A program made the position numbers and the translations under genes. 64,000 nt of DNA from Paenibacillus sp. sptzw28 (lineage in GTDB: Bacteria; Bacillota; Bacilli; Paenibacillales; Paenibacillaceae), in assembly GCF_019550795.1 (NCBI RefSeq), contig NZ_CP080545.1, forward strand, positions 1,259,501 to 1,323,500, given 5' to 3'. This document shows positions 1 to 8,226 of the stretch, piece after piece (within the stretch, counting starts at the first letter, position 1; each line of letters begins with the position of its first letter). The notes under the pieces were generated by a model, which ran no database searches, was not told the DNA's origin, and saw only the letters and a list, made by a program, of their open reading frames with translations.

Positions 1-1
1 T

Positions 2-838
2 CCGCAGTTAGGTTCAAAAAGCGTACAAAAACTAGGACATGGCTGGGATAACACTGTTTTTCTTATCGGGGCCGAATATGTATTTCGCTTTCCTAGAAGA
101 GAAGTTGCAATTAATTCTTTAAGGATGGAAGGAAAGATACTACCTAAGCTTAAAGATTATTTTTCCATTGCATATTCGATACCTCTATTTTTGGGGGAAG
201 GGGATTATGATTATCCTGCACCCTTCCTAGGCTACCCCTATTTATCCGGAGAATTTCCGATCGGATTAACTGACAAGCAACGTGCGTTATCAGCTACAAC
301 GCTCGCGCAATTTTTAAGAAGCTTACATGCATTCCCTGTGCAAATTGCCCAAGAAAATGGAGTTCAACATGACCATAGAAATCTGACTGATATTGCGATG
401 CGTAAGGAAAAGATGCATAAATTTATTTCCGACCTTGCCCTTCATTTTCGTGAAGAAGAGTATCGTGCAATATCGAATTACTTGGAACAGCTCAGAACTG
501 AAAGAGTGAAACAAAAGCACGTATTCCTTCATGGTGACCTTCATTTTAAAAATATGCTGGTAGATGAGAATGGAAGAGTTTCAGGGATTATCGACTGGGG
601 AGATATCAATATTGGGCATCCTGCATGTGACTTGAATGTTGTGTATAGCTTTTTACCTCCGGATGCGCGTTCTGACTTTTTCAAAGAATATGGGGATGTA
701 GATGAAGAAACGAAGACATTAGCTCGATTGATTGCCATCTATATTCCCATTTTGATAATGATGCAGGCAATTGATGATAAAGATGAAAGGTTGGTTGATG
801 AAGCAAAAGCGAACATAAAACGTGCTCTCGCTGATTAA
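2..838 (+). CDS. Aminoglycoside phosphotransferase (APH) family protein, 5'-truncated by window edge
   Basis: The reading frame is open from base 2 with no start in view, so the N-terminus lies outside the window. The first visible residues include LGHGWDNTVFLIG and YVFRFPRR, which match the nucleotide-binding lobe of APH-type kinases. The catalytic loop is HGDLHFKNMLV, followed by the metal-binding IIDWGDINIGHPACDLN. These two motifs are the hallmark of the family that phosphorylates aminoglycosides, macrolides or other small alcohols with ATP or GTP. The substrate cannot be read from sequence. It may be a resistance enzyme or a housekeeping small-molecule kinase. The gene stands alone, with about 130 bases before the next start. 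Confidence 0.85.
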   Translation, partial: PQLGSKSVQKLGHGWDNTVFLIGAEYVFRFPRREVAINSLRMEGKILPKLKDYFSIAYSIPLFLGEGDYDYPAPFLGYPYLSGEFPIGLTDKQRALSATTLAQFLRSLHAFPVQIAQENGVQHDHRNLTDIAMRKEKMHKFISDLALHFREEEYRAISNYLEQLRTERVKQKHVFLHGDLHFKNMLVDENGRVSGIIDWGDINIGHPACDLNVVYSFLPPDARSDFFKEYGDVDEETKTLARLIAIYIPILIMMQAIDDKDERLVDEAKANIKRALAD

Positions 839-967
839 GAAATGTCATTCCGCTAACGGGAACAAGAGCTCAATGAAGAAGGGATAGGCATCACTTATAA
901 GAAACTGCTGTCTTTTCACAACTAACAGCGCATACAACCATTAAACAGAAACTCGGGAGGGATGAGG

Positions 968-1774
968 TTGAAACAGAAGCTGGCTGTTATCGTGGTTCAT
1001 GGATTAGGCAGGCAGAATGAAGATTACGCCGACCATTTTATTCGTACACTTATGACTAAGTTTGCACATGAGACAGGAGCAAAAGATCCTGAACAAAATG
1101 TCGTCGTAAAGGCCGTTCATTGGGCCAAGGTGCTGGAAGGCAGGGAAGCAGAGTTCAAACAGAAGCTGTTCCGGCCTTACGATCTGCATTATGAATGGCT
1201 GAGGGATTACGTTGTGCATTATTTAGCCGATGCTATCGCCTATCAACCGCTCGAGACCAACGATCAGAATTATTATGCGATTAATGAAACGATCAGCGCC
1301 TCATTGCATGCTCTGACGGATAAGGCAGGAGACGGCGCCCCGCTCTGGGTCATCTCGCACAGCCTAGGCACGGTCATTGCCAGCAATTACTTCTACGATC
1401 TTCAGAATTCCTCCAACTGGAAGCCCGTCATCTACAACCCGGACTCGGCATTGGAGCGTGGAGACACGCTGGCGCTGTTCTATTCTTGCGGAACGACTCT
1501 GCCCTTATGGAGCCTGCGTTACCGTGAATTCGACAAGCCTATCCGCGTACCCAGTGAATCTATGCGCGATCGGAACATCGAGGGGGAGTGGATAAATTTC
1601 TACGACAAGGACGATATTCTTGCTTATCCCTTGCGCCCTTTGCATCCCGCTTACATGGAGGCGGTCCAAGAGGACATGGAGGTTCGGGTAGGTAACTGGC
1701 TGACCGGTTGGAACCCGTTCAGCCTCCAATCTGCGATGTCGTCGATTATTTCATCAACCACGGTGAAAATGTAA
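968..1774 (+). CDS. Alpha/beta-hydrolase (lipase-like) protein with a replaced C-terminus
   Basis: The N-terminus KLAVIVVHGLGRQNED carries the oxyanion-hole HG of alpha/beta hydrolases. The nucleophile elbow is WVISHSLGTVIASNYF, an S-H-S-L-G variant of GxSxG. A TTG at 968 is preferred because GGGAGG at 955-960 sits seven bases upstream; the ATG at 962 is almost on top of it. Proteins of this type, as I remember them, continue past the WNP motif with a further conserved tail. Here the sequence after LTGWNPFS reads as the antisense of the convergent gene that ends at 1651. The two frames overlap by about 120 bases, so the tail is probably chimeric and the gene may be inactive. Substrate unknown. 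Confidence 0.7.
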   Translation: MKQKLAVIVVHGLGRQNEDYADHFIRTLMTKFAHETGAKDPEQNVVVKAVHWAKVLEGREAEFKQKLFRPYDLHYEWLRDYVVHYLADAIAYQPLETNDQNYYAINETISASLHALTDKAGDGAPLWVISHSLGTVIASNYFYDLQNSSNWKPVIYNPDSALERGDTLALFYSCGTTLPLWSLRYREFDKPIRVPSESMRDRNIEGEWINFYDKDDILAYPLRPLHPAYMEAVQEDMEVRVGNWLTGWNPFSLQSAMSSIISSTTVKM

Positions 1775-2073
1775 TAATTGTTGTCCCCCACTGGAATTTC
1801 TTCATCACAGCATTCGCAGCATAAAGTTTCAATGCCATCGTGTTCCTTTTCAACGCATTCCGGTATCATTTCGACCAGTTTGTATCCGTATTTCTCAAAA
1901 AAATCGTTCACAATCTCTCCGCAGCTGCGACATAGAATGGTCTCTTGTAACTCCGTGATAGCGCGCACATACATCCCCCTTGCCTTTTCAAAATCGTTTG
2001 ATTGTTTGCCCCTCCCACGAGGCGGCCGATCAATATAGCCTGTCTGATGAATCACCTTTCTAGTATATACCAA
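1651..2073 (-). CDS. Cys-rich putative zinc-binding hypothetical protein, 3' end chimeric
   Basis: I do not recognise this protein. Its middle has a CRSCGEIV pair and a CCECCDEEIP cluster, about 40 residues apart, which could bind a zinc ion. The stretch between them (NDFFEKYGYKLVEMIPECVEKE) looks like ordinary coding sequence. The start is uncertain: a TTG at 2073 opens the frame, and an ATG at 1974 has an AAGGGGG run directly in front. After about EIIDDIADW the frame runs into the antisense of the convergent hydrolase gene, so the last 30 or so residues (NGFQPVSQLPTRTSM...) are probably not native. See the finding on the junction near 1725. Confidence 0.5.
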   Translation of the reverse strand: MVYTRKVIHQTGYIDRPPRGRGKQSNDFEKARGMYVRAITELQETILCRSCGEIVNDFFEKYGYKLVEMIPECVEKEHDGIETLCCECCDEEIPVGDNNYYIFTVVDEIIDDIADWRLNGFQPVSQLPTRTSMSSWTASM

Positions 2074-2574
2074 TAAATTAATCTGTCTGTTAGCTTATTG
2101 AAGCGTCGAAAGTCTAACACTTTATTTTTCCAGTCTATACTTAATTTTCTTCAGACATTAATAAACTGGTGCGAGATTATAGGCTCAAAAGAAAGAACTT
2201 TTCTAAAAAAGTAACGCAGACAAACAAAAAAACGGCTTCCTCCATTAAGGTGAATACCGCTTTCGTTGGTTTCCCTACTTTCCATTTTAACCTACGATTC
2301 TCAGCAAATACGGAGCTGTTTCACGTTCATCATAACTTACGGCTGTAACGCTTGAAGTGCATGTACGATTTTGAATGATAACATGTCTAGTTTGGAGGGT
2401 ATTTTGAAATTCGACATAATGTTACAATTTTTTTGTGAGCGCTATTATTTCTTAGAGAGAGCCGAAATTAGCTAAAGGGGTTGATCGCAAGCGCCATCTT
2501 TTCTTTTGCGCCGTCTCTCCGTGAATATCCGAAAACATTTGTATCCCATTCATTAATTAAAGGAGCGTATCGAA
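2074..2574. other. Intergenic region upstream of the GH5 gene
   Basis: This 500-base AT-rich stretch holds no convincing gene. It contains a candidate promoter and a CcpA-box-like site (2422-2448), listed separately. AAAACGGC and GCCGTT-like segments near 2228-2270 hint at a weak hairpin, but no clear terminator is formed. Confidence 0.5.
2422..2448 (+). promoter_or_regulatory. Candidate promoter with overlapping cre-like site upstream of the GH5 endoglucanase
   Basis: TTACAA (2422-2427) and TATTAT (2443-2448) are separated by 15 bases, a slightly short sigma-A-like arrangement. The sequence TGTGAGCGCTATTA at 2434-2447 matches the CcpA box consensus TGWNANCGNTNWCA at all but one defined position. 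Overlap of the two would allow glucose repression of the cellulase gene. Inferred from consensus only. Confidence 0.4.
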
Positions 2575-4263
2575 TTGTTCACTAAAAAATTCTTTTCGTT
2601 TTTTCTGGCCTTTTCCATGATGCTGTCTGTGTTTTCCGTTACCGCTTCGGCACAAGAGTCACAAACCATGAAGAAATCCAAGATGCAGAAATACGTTGAA
2701 GCAATGCAGCCGGGTTGGAACTTGGGCAATACATTTGATGCATTGAACTCTTGGGGCGACCCGAAAGTAGTCCAAAATGCCGTAACCAAAGATTTCATTA
2801 AGGAAATAAAGAAGCAAGGCTTCAAAAGCATCCGCATTCCGATTACATGGGGCGAACATATGAGCGGCGCACCGGATTATACGATCGATCCGGCCTTTAT
2901 GGACCGGATTCAGCAGGTTGTAGACTGGTCGCTTCAAGAGGGACTGTATGTCATGATCAACGTTCACCACGACTCCTGGATGTGGATCAACAAGATGGCG
3001 ACGGATCATGACGCTGTATTAGCCCAATTTAATGCGATATGGACACAAATCGCCGACCGCTTCAAGAATCATCCCGACAAACTGATGTTCGAAAGCGTCA
3101 ATGAACAGTCCTTCAACAACGCAGATAAGGCTACGCAAATTAACCTGCTCAACGAGTTGAATACGAATTTCTTCCATATTGTCAGAAACACGGGGGGTCG
3201 CAACGCCACTCGTCCGCTTGTACTGCCTGAAATAGGGACCAGTCCCGATAAGTCATATATGGATGCGACCCTCAGCCTTATGAAAAGTTTGAACGACCCG
3301 AATCTGATTGCTACGATCCATTATTACGGATTTTGGCCGTTCACCAGCAACATCGCGGGCTACACCAAATTTGATTCCACTTCGCAAAACGATGTCAACA
3401 CAGCGTTCGATGGAGCGTACGACGACTTTGTGGCCAATGGAATTCCGGTTATTATGGGCGAATTCGGTTTGTTTGGCTGGGATGCAGGCCCGGGAACTGT
3501 CGAGCGCGGCGAGGAGTTGAAATTTTTATCGTACGCGCTCCAATACTCGAAATCAAAGGGCATTACCACCATGCTTTGGGATAACGGCACGAAATTTAAC
3601 CGCACCAACTATACGTGGAGCGATCCGGACCTCTACGCTTACATCATGCAAAGCTTAAAAGGCAATACGTCTACAGCCGATACCGATCTGGTCTTCTTAA
3701 AGAGCGGAACGACGGTTGGTGACGCAACCATCAACTTGAACTTGTACGGGAATCAATTCGTCTCGCTCAAAAACGGCAACACGGTGCTGGCCCTCGACAA
3801 AGATTACACGATTAACGGCAGCGTCTTGACGATCAAAGCCAGCTACCTCGCCAAGTTTGCAACAGGCGCATTTGGAGAGAAGGCGGTTTTAACAGTCGGT
3901 TTCAATTCAGGTCCGGCTTGGCAAATCCATGTGAAATACAATGATACACCTGTATTTTCCGACGCATCGGGCACAGCCAGCAACTTTGCGATTCCAGTTT
4001 CCTTCAACGGCGACCAGTTAGCCACGATGGAAGCCGTCTACGCAACTGGCGGCAATGCGGGTTCGAATAATTGGACTTCATATAAGGCGTTCAACTATGA
4101 TTTCGCGCCTGACTACACCAATAACACGATAACGCTGAAGCCGAACTTCTTCACTTATACGAATGACGGCGTAGTGAATTTGACGTTCCACTTCTGGAGC
4201 GGCGCAATCGTCAAGTACACGATCACAAAGACCGGTACGATCGTCACTGGCTCGGCTTCGTAA
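2575..4263 (+). CDS. Secreted GH5 endoglucanase with X2 (Ig-like) and CBM46-like domains
   Basis: The 562-residue protein starts at TTG 2575 behind AAGGAG (2559-2564). Residues 1-27 form a signal peptide (FFSFFLAFSMMLSVFSVTASA). The catalytic domain (about 35-360) begins with MQPGWNLGNTFDALN, typical of GH5 subfamily 4. The acid/base is E177 in ESVNEQSF and the nucleophile is E296 in VIMGEFGLFGWD. Residues 370-465 (DLVFLKSGTTVGDATI...) fit the X2 module, and 465-555 (MEAVYATGGNAGSNNWTSYKAFNY...FHFWSGAIVKYTI) fit CBM46. This GH5_4-X2-CBM46 order is known from Bacillus enzymes that cut cellulose, xyloglucan or mixed-linkage glucan. It acts outside the cell. It stands alone and is followed by a terminator. 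Confidence 0.9.
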   Translation: MFTKKFFSFFLAFSMMLSVFSVTASAQESQTMKKSKMQKYVEAMQPGWNLGNTFDALNSWGDPKVVQNAVTKDFIKEIKKQGFKSIRIPITWGEHMSGAPDYTIDPAFMDRIQQVVDWSLQEGLYVMINVHHDSWMWINKMATDHDAVLAQFNAIWTQIADRFKNHPDKLMFESVNEQSFNNADKATQINLLNELNTNFFHIVRNTGGRNATRPLVLPEIGTSPDKSYMDATLSLMKSLNDPNLIATIHYYGFWPFTSNIAGYTKFDSTSQNDVNTAFDGAYDDFVANGIPVIMGEFGLFGWDAGPGTVERGEELKFLSYALQYSKSKGITTMLWDNGTKFNRTNYTWSDPDLYAYIMQSLKGNTSTADTDLVFLKSGTTVGDATINLNLYGNQFVSLKNGNTVLALDKDYTINGSVLTIKASYLAKFATGAFGEKAVLTVGFNSGPAWQIHVKYNDTPVFSDASGTASNFAIPVSFNGDQLATMEAVYATGGNAGSNNWTSYKAFNYDFAPDYTNNTITLKPNFFTYTNDGVVNLTFHFWSGAIVKYTITKTGTIVTGSAS

Positions 4264-4355
4264 TCGATAAGAATATTTGCTCGTAAAAAAGCCTGAGGCC
4301 AAGGCCGAAGCCACTGAAGAACTGGTGAGTTTGGTCTAGGTGGCTGTTCTGGCAC

Positions 4356-4399
4356 AAAAAAAGAAGACATCAACCCTCAGGGAAGATGTCTTCTTTTTC
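4356..4399. terminator. Bidirectional rho-independent terminator
   Basis: AAAAAGAAGACATC and GATGTCTTCTTTTT form a near-perfect stem around a 13-base loop, with T or A runs at both ends. It can end the GH5 transcript from the left and any minus-strand transcript from the right. Confidence 0.8.
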
Positions 4400-4728
4400 A
4401 CTTTATTTGGTTTTTAAGCATCGGCGATGGAAAGCGACTTTTGTAATCCACTTGAATCACGGTCCGATCGGCCGGGACCAGCCTATCCTTGCAGGGCGTC
4501 GTGACAGCTGAACAACGTTTGGATATTTTGTTTACGCTGGAGGTCCCCTCGTTGCCGGATTATGATGCCGTTGAATTCGATTAATATTATGGTTAATGTA
4601 GGTTTATGGTTTTTAGTTTTAGGAATTCTTATTAAAAGAATTCGCAGAAAAAAGAAGGAAAAGGATTAAAATAAACAAATATCTCTTTTCTTTTCCACCA
4701 TTAAAAACAAACGGATTACCAGAGCTCA
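4400..4728. other. Gene-remnant region between GH5 and the beta-lactamase-like gene
   Basis: No full gene is visible. On the minus strand an open frame with no start ends at about 4404, just before the terminator, and reads CKDRLVPADRTVIQVDYKSR. On the plus strand 4456-4584 reads VVTAEQRLDILFTLEVPSLP. Either could be the end of a decayed gene; I recognise neither. At 4589-4669 a 26-codon plus-strand frame encodes MVNVGLWFLVLGILIKRIRR, one membrane helix and a basic tail, with no good ribosome binding site. Confidence 0.35.
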
Positions 4729-6030
4729 ATGAAGTTGCCGCTCAATGTCTGGCAGAAGGGATTTGGCAAGTCAGGAAATGGGCAGCCGGTTACAACGAGC
4801 ACACCTTTTGCTATTGCTTCCTTAAGTAAGTCGATCACAGCCTTAGCCGTGATGCAGTTGGTTGAGGCAGGGAAAATTAACCTGGATGCTTCAATTACGA
4901 ATTATATTCCTTCCTTCCAAATGGATGACACTCGCGGTTCGAAAATTACCGTGCGGCAGCTGTTGAATCAAACAAGCGGGCTAACGGACGCTGCTTTTCC
5001 TGAAATGGCATTTCGTCAGCAGCCCAACACCTTGGAGGAATCCTTAGCCCGGTTAAAAACCGTCAAACTTTCGAGTGACCCCGGCCAGCAATTTCATTAT
5101 TATAATCCCAACTATCAGATTTTGGCCTGGCTCGTGGAAGAAGTGAGTCAAGAAAGCTATGCGGAGTACTTGAAAAGGCATATCTTTCAACCTCTTCAAA
5201 TGGATCACACAGTTGATGTCGCCACTACCAAGCAATTTACTGAAGCAGCCGATAATTTCGCGAGCGGACATATTTTCCTATATGGCAAACCTGTTATAAA
5301 GAAAGAACCCGATTGGTTTATAGAAGGTGCTGCGGGAAATATTTCTACAGCAGAAGATATGGCGCATTGGCTCATGCTGCAGCTTAATGGAGGAACGTAT
5401 CGAGGTGTCCGGCTTCTTAGCGGCGAAGGGATCAGAGCGATGCATGCTGCCCCGGCGGGGATGAACAGTAACTACGGGATGGGATGGGTAGTTGACGAAC
5501 ACAAAGTTACTCATAACGGGTTATTATGGACTTACTATGCGCATCAGGTTCTGATACCCGAAAGTGGTATTGGAGTGGTCGTCTTATTCAATAGCGGTCT
5601 CAATATGCTTGTTGACTATTCTTCGTTCGCCCAGGGGATAACTGAAATACTGGAGGGGAAAATACCTGAGAAGTCCTACTTCTCCGGGTGGAACCTTGAG
5701 ATTATTATTGCTCTTCTCACTGTTGTGACTGTTGCGGTCGGGATTCGCAGCCTCCTACGATTGCGCAAATGGGAGGAGAAATATAGAAAGCGTGCCAAAT
5801 GGCTAACCTGGTTAAACATTTTATTGGCCTTTATTCCTCTTGTATTACTCATCTCTCTCCCGCAAGTCATGTCTTTCATTGCGGGACAAAGGGTACTGAA
5901 TTGGGAACGGATTTTCTTAATTATGCCAAGTGTTTGCATATGGTTAATACTTGCATCTTTATTTAACATGGTAAATGTGATAAGACGAGTTTCACGGATG
6001 TATAGGATTTATAGGGATATCCAGAGGTAA
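4729..6030 (+). CDS. Serine beta-lactamase-fold protein (class C/PBP-like) with C-terminal membrane helices, N-terminus missing
   Basis: The SxxK motif is FAIASLSKS (S31, K34) and the second motif is YYNPNYQ, so the fold is that of penicillin-binding-protein/class C esterases, which hydrolyse or transfer acyl or peptide groups. The C-terminal third has three hydrophobic segments (IIIALLTVVTVAVGI, WLNILLAFIPLVLLI, FLIMPSVCIWLILASLF), placing the enzyme at the membrane. Family members usually start with a signal peptide and about 40 residues leading into VYxKGFG. Here the frame closes at a TAA (4702-4704), and the start MKLPLNVWQKGFGKSG lacks the leader and has no strong ribosome binding site. 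The gene is probably 5'-truncated and perhaps not functional. Confidence 0.7.
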   Translation: MKLPLNVWQKGFGKSGNGQPVTTSTPFAIASLSKSITALAVMQLVEAGKINLDASITNYIPSFQMDDTRGSKITVRQLLNQTSGLTDAAFPEMAFRQQPNTLEESLARLKTVKLSSDPGQQFHYYNPNYQILAWLVEEVSQESYAEYLKRHIFQPLQMDHTVDVATTKQFTEAADNFASGHIFLYGKPVIKKEPDWFIEGAAGNISTAEDMAHWLMLQLNGGTYRGVRLLSGEGIRAMHAAPAGMNSNYGMGWVVDEHKVTHNGLLWTYYAHQVLIPESGIGVVVLFNSGLNMLVDYSSFAQGITEILEGKIPEKSYFSGWNLEIIIALLTVVTVAVGIRSLLRLRKWEEKYRKRAKWLTWLNILLAFIPLVLLISLPQVMSFIAGQRVLNWERIFLIMPSVCIWLILASLFNMVNVIRRVSRMYRIYRDIQR

Positions 6031-6059
6031 AGACTACGCTAATAGTCTATAATGAATCT

Positions 6060-6092
6060 CAAAGGCCGCCTTTTAACAGGCGGTCTTTTTTG
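6060..6092 (+). terminator. Rho-independent terminator
   Basis: AAGGCCGCC and GGCGGTCTTTTTT form a GC-rich stem with a TTTTAACA loop, followed by six T. It ends the beta-lactamase-like gene and isolates the next operon. Confidence 0.85.
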
Positions 6093-6119
6093 AACCCTAA
6101 ACAACAGAAGAAAATTCCA

Positions 6120-6157
6120 AGAAAGCGATTGCAAAAATTAAAAACCTAATGTACAAT
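6120..6157 (+). promoter_or_regulatory. Sigma-A promoter with overlapping cre-like box for the 6.2-14 kb operon
   Basis: TTGCAA (6129-6134) and TACAAT (6152-6157) are spaced by 17 bases, a good housekeeping promoter. AGAAAGCGATTGCA at 6120-6133 matches the CcpA box consensus except at two defined positions and covers the -35 element. Binding there would block initiation. This suggests catabolite repression of the eight downstream genes. Confidence 0.55.
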
Positions 6158-6227
6158 GCTATTGAACAAAGTTTAATAAAACAAAACATAGTTTAACTAT
6201 TAAAAAATGAGAGGCGGAATTACAAGC

Positions 6228-7223
6228 ATGAAAAAGTACAAGGTGGGTATTGTAGGCGCAGGCGGCGTCACCGATTTACATTTCGTAGGCTACAAGGATC
6301 ATCCGGAGCGTGTCGAAGTTGTGGCGATCTGCGATCCGAATCCCGAAGCGCTGTTTGCGAGAGCCGAGAAATATGGGGTACCTCAGCGGTATACGAACCT
6401 TGACGATTTTATCCAAAGCAGCGGTATAGATGTTGCTGTTGTCTGCACGCCATCTCCGATCCGTAAGCAAATTCTGTTTCCTCTCGTCGAAGCGGGATTG
6501 CCGGTATTCGTTGAGAAGCCTTTCTCCGACTCGCTGGCCGAAGCGGCGGAAATCACCGAGAAAGCGAAGCAGCACGGCGTACCGGTATCCGTCAACCAGA
6601 ACTTCAGACGGCATTTCCCGTTCGAGCTGATCAAGGATATCATCGCGAAAGACACCATAGGCAAGGTGACGTCGATTTTGTTTACCAATATCCACTTCAG
6701 GCAGGATGCGGGTTGGCGGCTCGAATGCGAGCGGCATGCACTGTCCGTTATGGGGATCCATTGGTTTGACGGCTTCAGACTGATTCTCGGCTCGGACGCC
6801 AAATCCATCGTGTGCCAGAACCGCTCCTCTTCGGCTATCGATTGTATCGGGGAAACAGACGCCACCGTACAGGTCGTATTCGAGAATAATACGGTTGCAA
6901 CTTATGTTCAAAGCTTCTCCTCCACATTCGGGAAAACGGAAATGATCGTTATCGGCGATACCGGCACGCTCGTCACCGGTCACGGCAAGGTCGATTTGTA
7001 CCGGAAAGACGACAAAGCGCCGTCGCAAAGCTGGGAGAACAACGTGTCAAGAGAAGTAGCCACCTATGAAGGGTTGGAGCAGCTGCTCGTTTCACTGGAG
7101 ACAGGCGTGGAAGCGCCGAACAGCTCGCAGGATAATTTGAAAACGATAACGATGCTGGATTCAGCTTATGTTTCGGCGAAGGAGCAAAGGATCGTTCAAT
7201 TAAAGCACGGTATCGGAGTATAA
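6228..7223 (+). CDS. Gfo/Idh/MocA family NAD(P)-dependent oxidoreductase
   Basis: The Rossmann start KVGIVGAGGVTDLHFVGY binds NAD(P). FVEKPFSDSLAEAAEI carries the conserved EKP lysine-proline pair of the family, which oxidises or reduces sugars, inositols or sugar amines. An ATG at 6228 is chosen because GAGGCGG (6211-6217) lies 10 bases before it; an upstream in-frame ATG at 6207 overlaps that site. The length, 331 residues, is normal. It is the first gene of an eight-gene operon, 16 bases before the first permease gene. It is probably cytoplasmic and probably acts on the sugar imported by the transporter. The substrate is not readable from sequence. Confidence 0.85.
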   Translation: MKKYKVGIVGAGGVTDLHFVGYKDHPERVEVVAICDPNPEALFARAEKYGVPQRYTNLDDFIQSSGIDVAVVCTPSPIRKQILFPLVEAGLPVFVEKPFSDSLAEAAEITEKAKQHGVPVSVNQNFRRHFPFELIKDIIAKDTIGKVTSILFTNIHFRQDAGWRLECERHALSVMGIHWFDGFRLILGSDAKSIVCQNRSSSAIDCIGETDATVQVVFENNTVATYVQSFSSTFGKTEMIVIGDTGTLVTGHGKVDLYRKDDKAPSQSWENNVSREVATYEGLEQLLVSLETGVEAPNSSQDNLKTITMLDSAYVSAKEQRIVQLKHGIGV

Positions 7224-7239
7224 ACCGGGGTGATGCAAA

Positions 7240-8202
7240 GTGAACGTTCGAACTTCCGTTCTGCAGTCGTCGGCAACGGCTGTTAAAAAAAGCAAATCTC
7301 GTACTCTGCTATCGGATGTAAGACGGGATAAATATTTGTATATGCTGGTCATTCCAGGTGTGCTCTTTTTTATCATCTTCAAATACATTCCGATGTGGGG
7401 AATCATCATCGCGTTTCAGGAATACTCGCCTTACCTCGGCGTCCTGAAGAGCGAATGGGTAGGTCTTGACCATTTCATCCGGTTCTTCTCGAACCCGGAT
7501 TTCACGCTGCTGTTCCGCAATACGATGATGATCAGCTTGCTGAACCTTCTCTTCTTCTTTCCTTTGCCCATTATATTGTCCTTGCTCCTAAATGAACTGA
7601 ATAATCAGGGGTTCAAAAGAGTCATTCAATCGATCGTATATCTTCCGCACTTCTTATCATGGGTTATTATTGTCGGTATTTCGTTTCTGCTGCTCTCGGA
7701 ATCCTCGGGAATTATCAATAAGATGATGATGTCCGTCGGACTGCCGAAATACGATTTTCTGACCAATACCGATACGTTCTGGGGGCTTCTGGTGCTGCAG
7801 AACATATGGAAAGAAAGCGGCTGGGGGACGATCATTATTCTGGCGGCCATTACCGCGGTTGACCCGCAATTGTACGAGGCAGCCAAGATCGACGGGGCGG
7901 GCCGGTGGGGGCAGATGTGGAATGTAACTCTTCCCGCTATCCGAAGCGTTATCATCGTGCTGCTCATATTAAGACTCGGCCATATCATGGATGTCGGATT
8001 CGAACAGGTCTTTCTGATGAATAACGGCGCTGTCGCCAAGTATGCGGACGTATTCGAAACCTACGTATACCGCAACGGGATACAGAGCGGACAATTCAGC
8101 TACAGTACGGCAGTCGGATTGTTTAAATCGTTAGTAGGCCTTATTCTCGTCGTGATGGCAAACAGGTTCGCCAAGCGGATCGGCGAGGACGGCGTCTATT
8201 AG
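7240..8202 (+). CDS. Carbohydrate ABC transporter permease, LplB/MalF type
   Basis: The 320-residue protein begins at GTG 7240 behind GGGGTGATG. It has six likely membrane helices, starting with YMLVIPGVLFFIIFKYIPMWGIIIAF. The EAA loop that contacts the ATPase reads YEAAKIDGAGRWGQMWNVTLPAI. The sequence GIIIAFQEYSPYLG is characteristic of the LplB group of Bacillales sugar importers. It pairs with the next gene, the inner-membrane partner. No ATPase gene lies in this operon; relatives use a shared MsmX-type ATPase encoded elsewhere. Confidence 0.93.
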   Translation: MNVRTSVLQSSATAVKKSKSRTLLSDVRRDKYLYMLVIPGVLFFIIFKYIPMWGIIIAFQEYSPYLGVLKSEWVGLDHFIRFFSNPDFTLLFRNTMMISLLNLLFFFPLPIILSLLLNELNNQGFKRVIQSIVYLPHFLSWVIIVGISFLLLSESSGIINKMMMSVGLPKYDFLTNTDTFWGLLVLQNIWKESGWGTIIILAAITAVDPQLYEAAKIDGAGRWGQMWNVTLPAIRSVIIVLLILRLGHIMDVGFEQVFLMNNGAVAKYADVFETYVYRNGIQSGQFSYSTAVGLFKSLVGLILVVMANRFAKRIGEDGVY

Positions 8203-8226
8203 AGCGGGCTTGCAGGGGGAAGGAAT

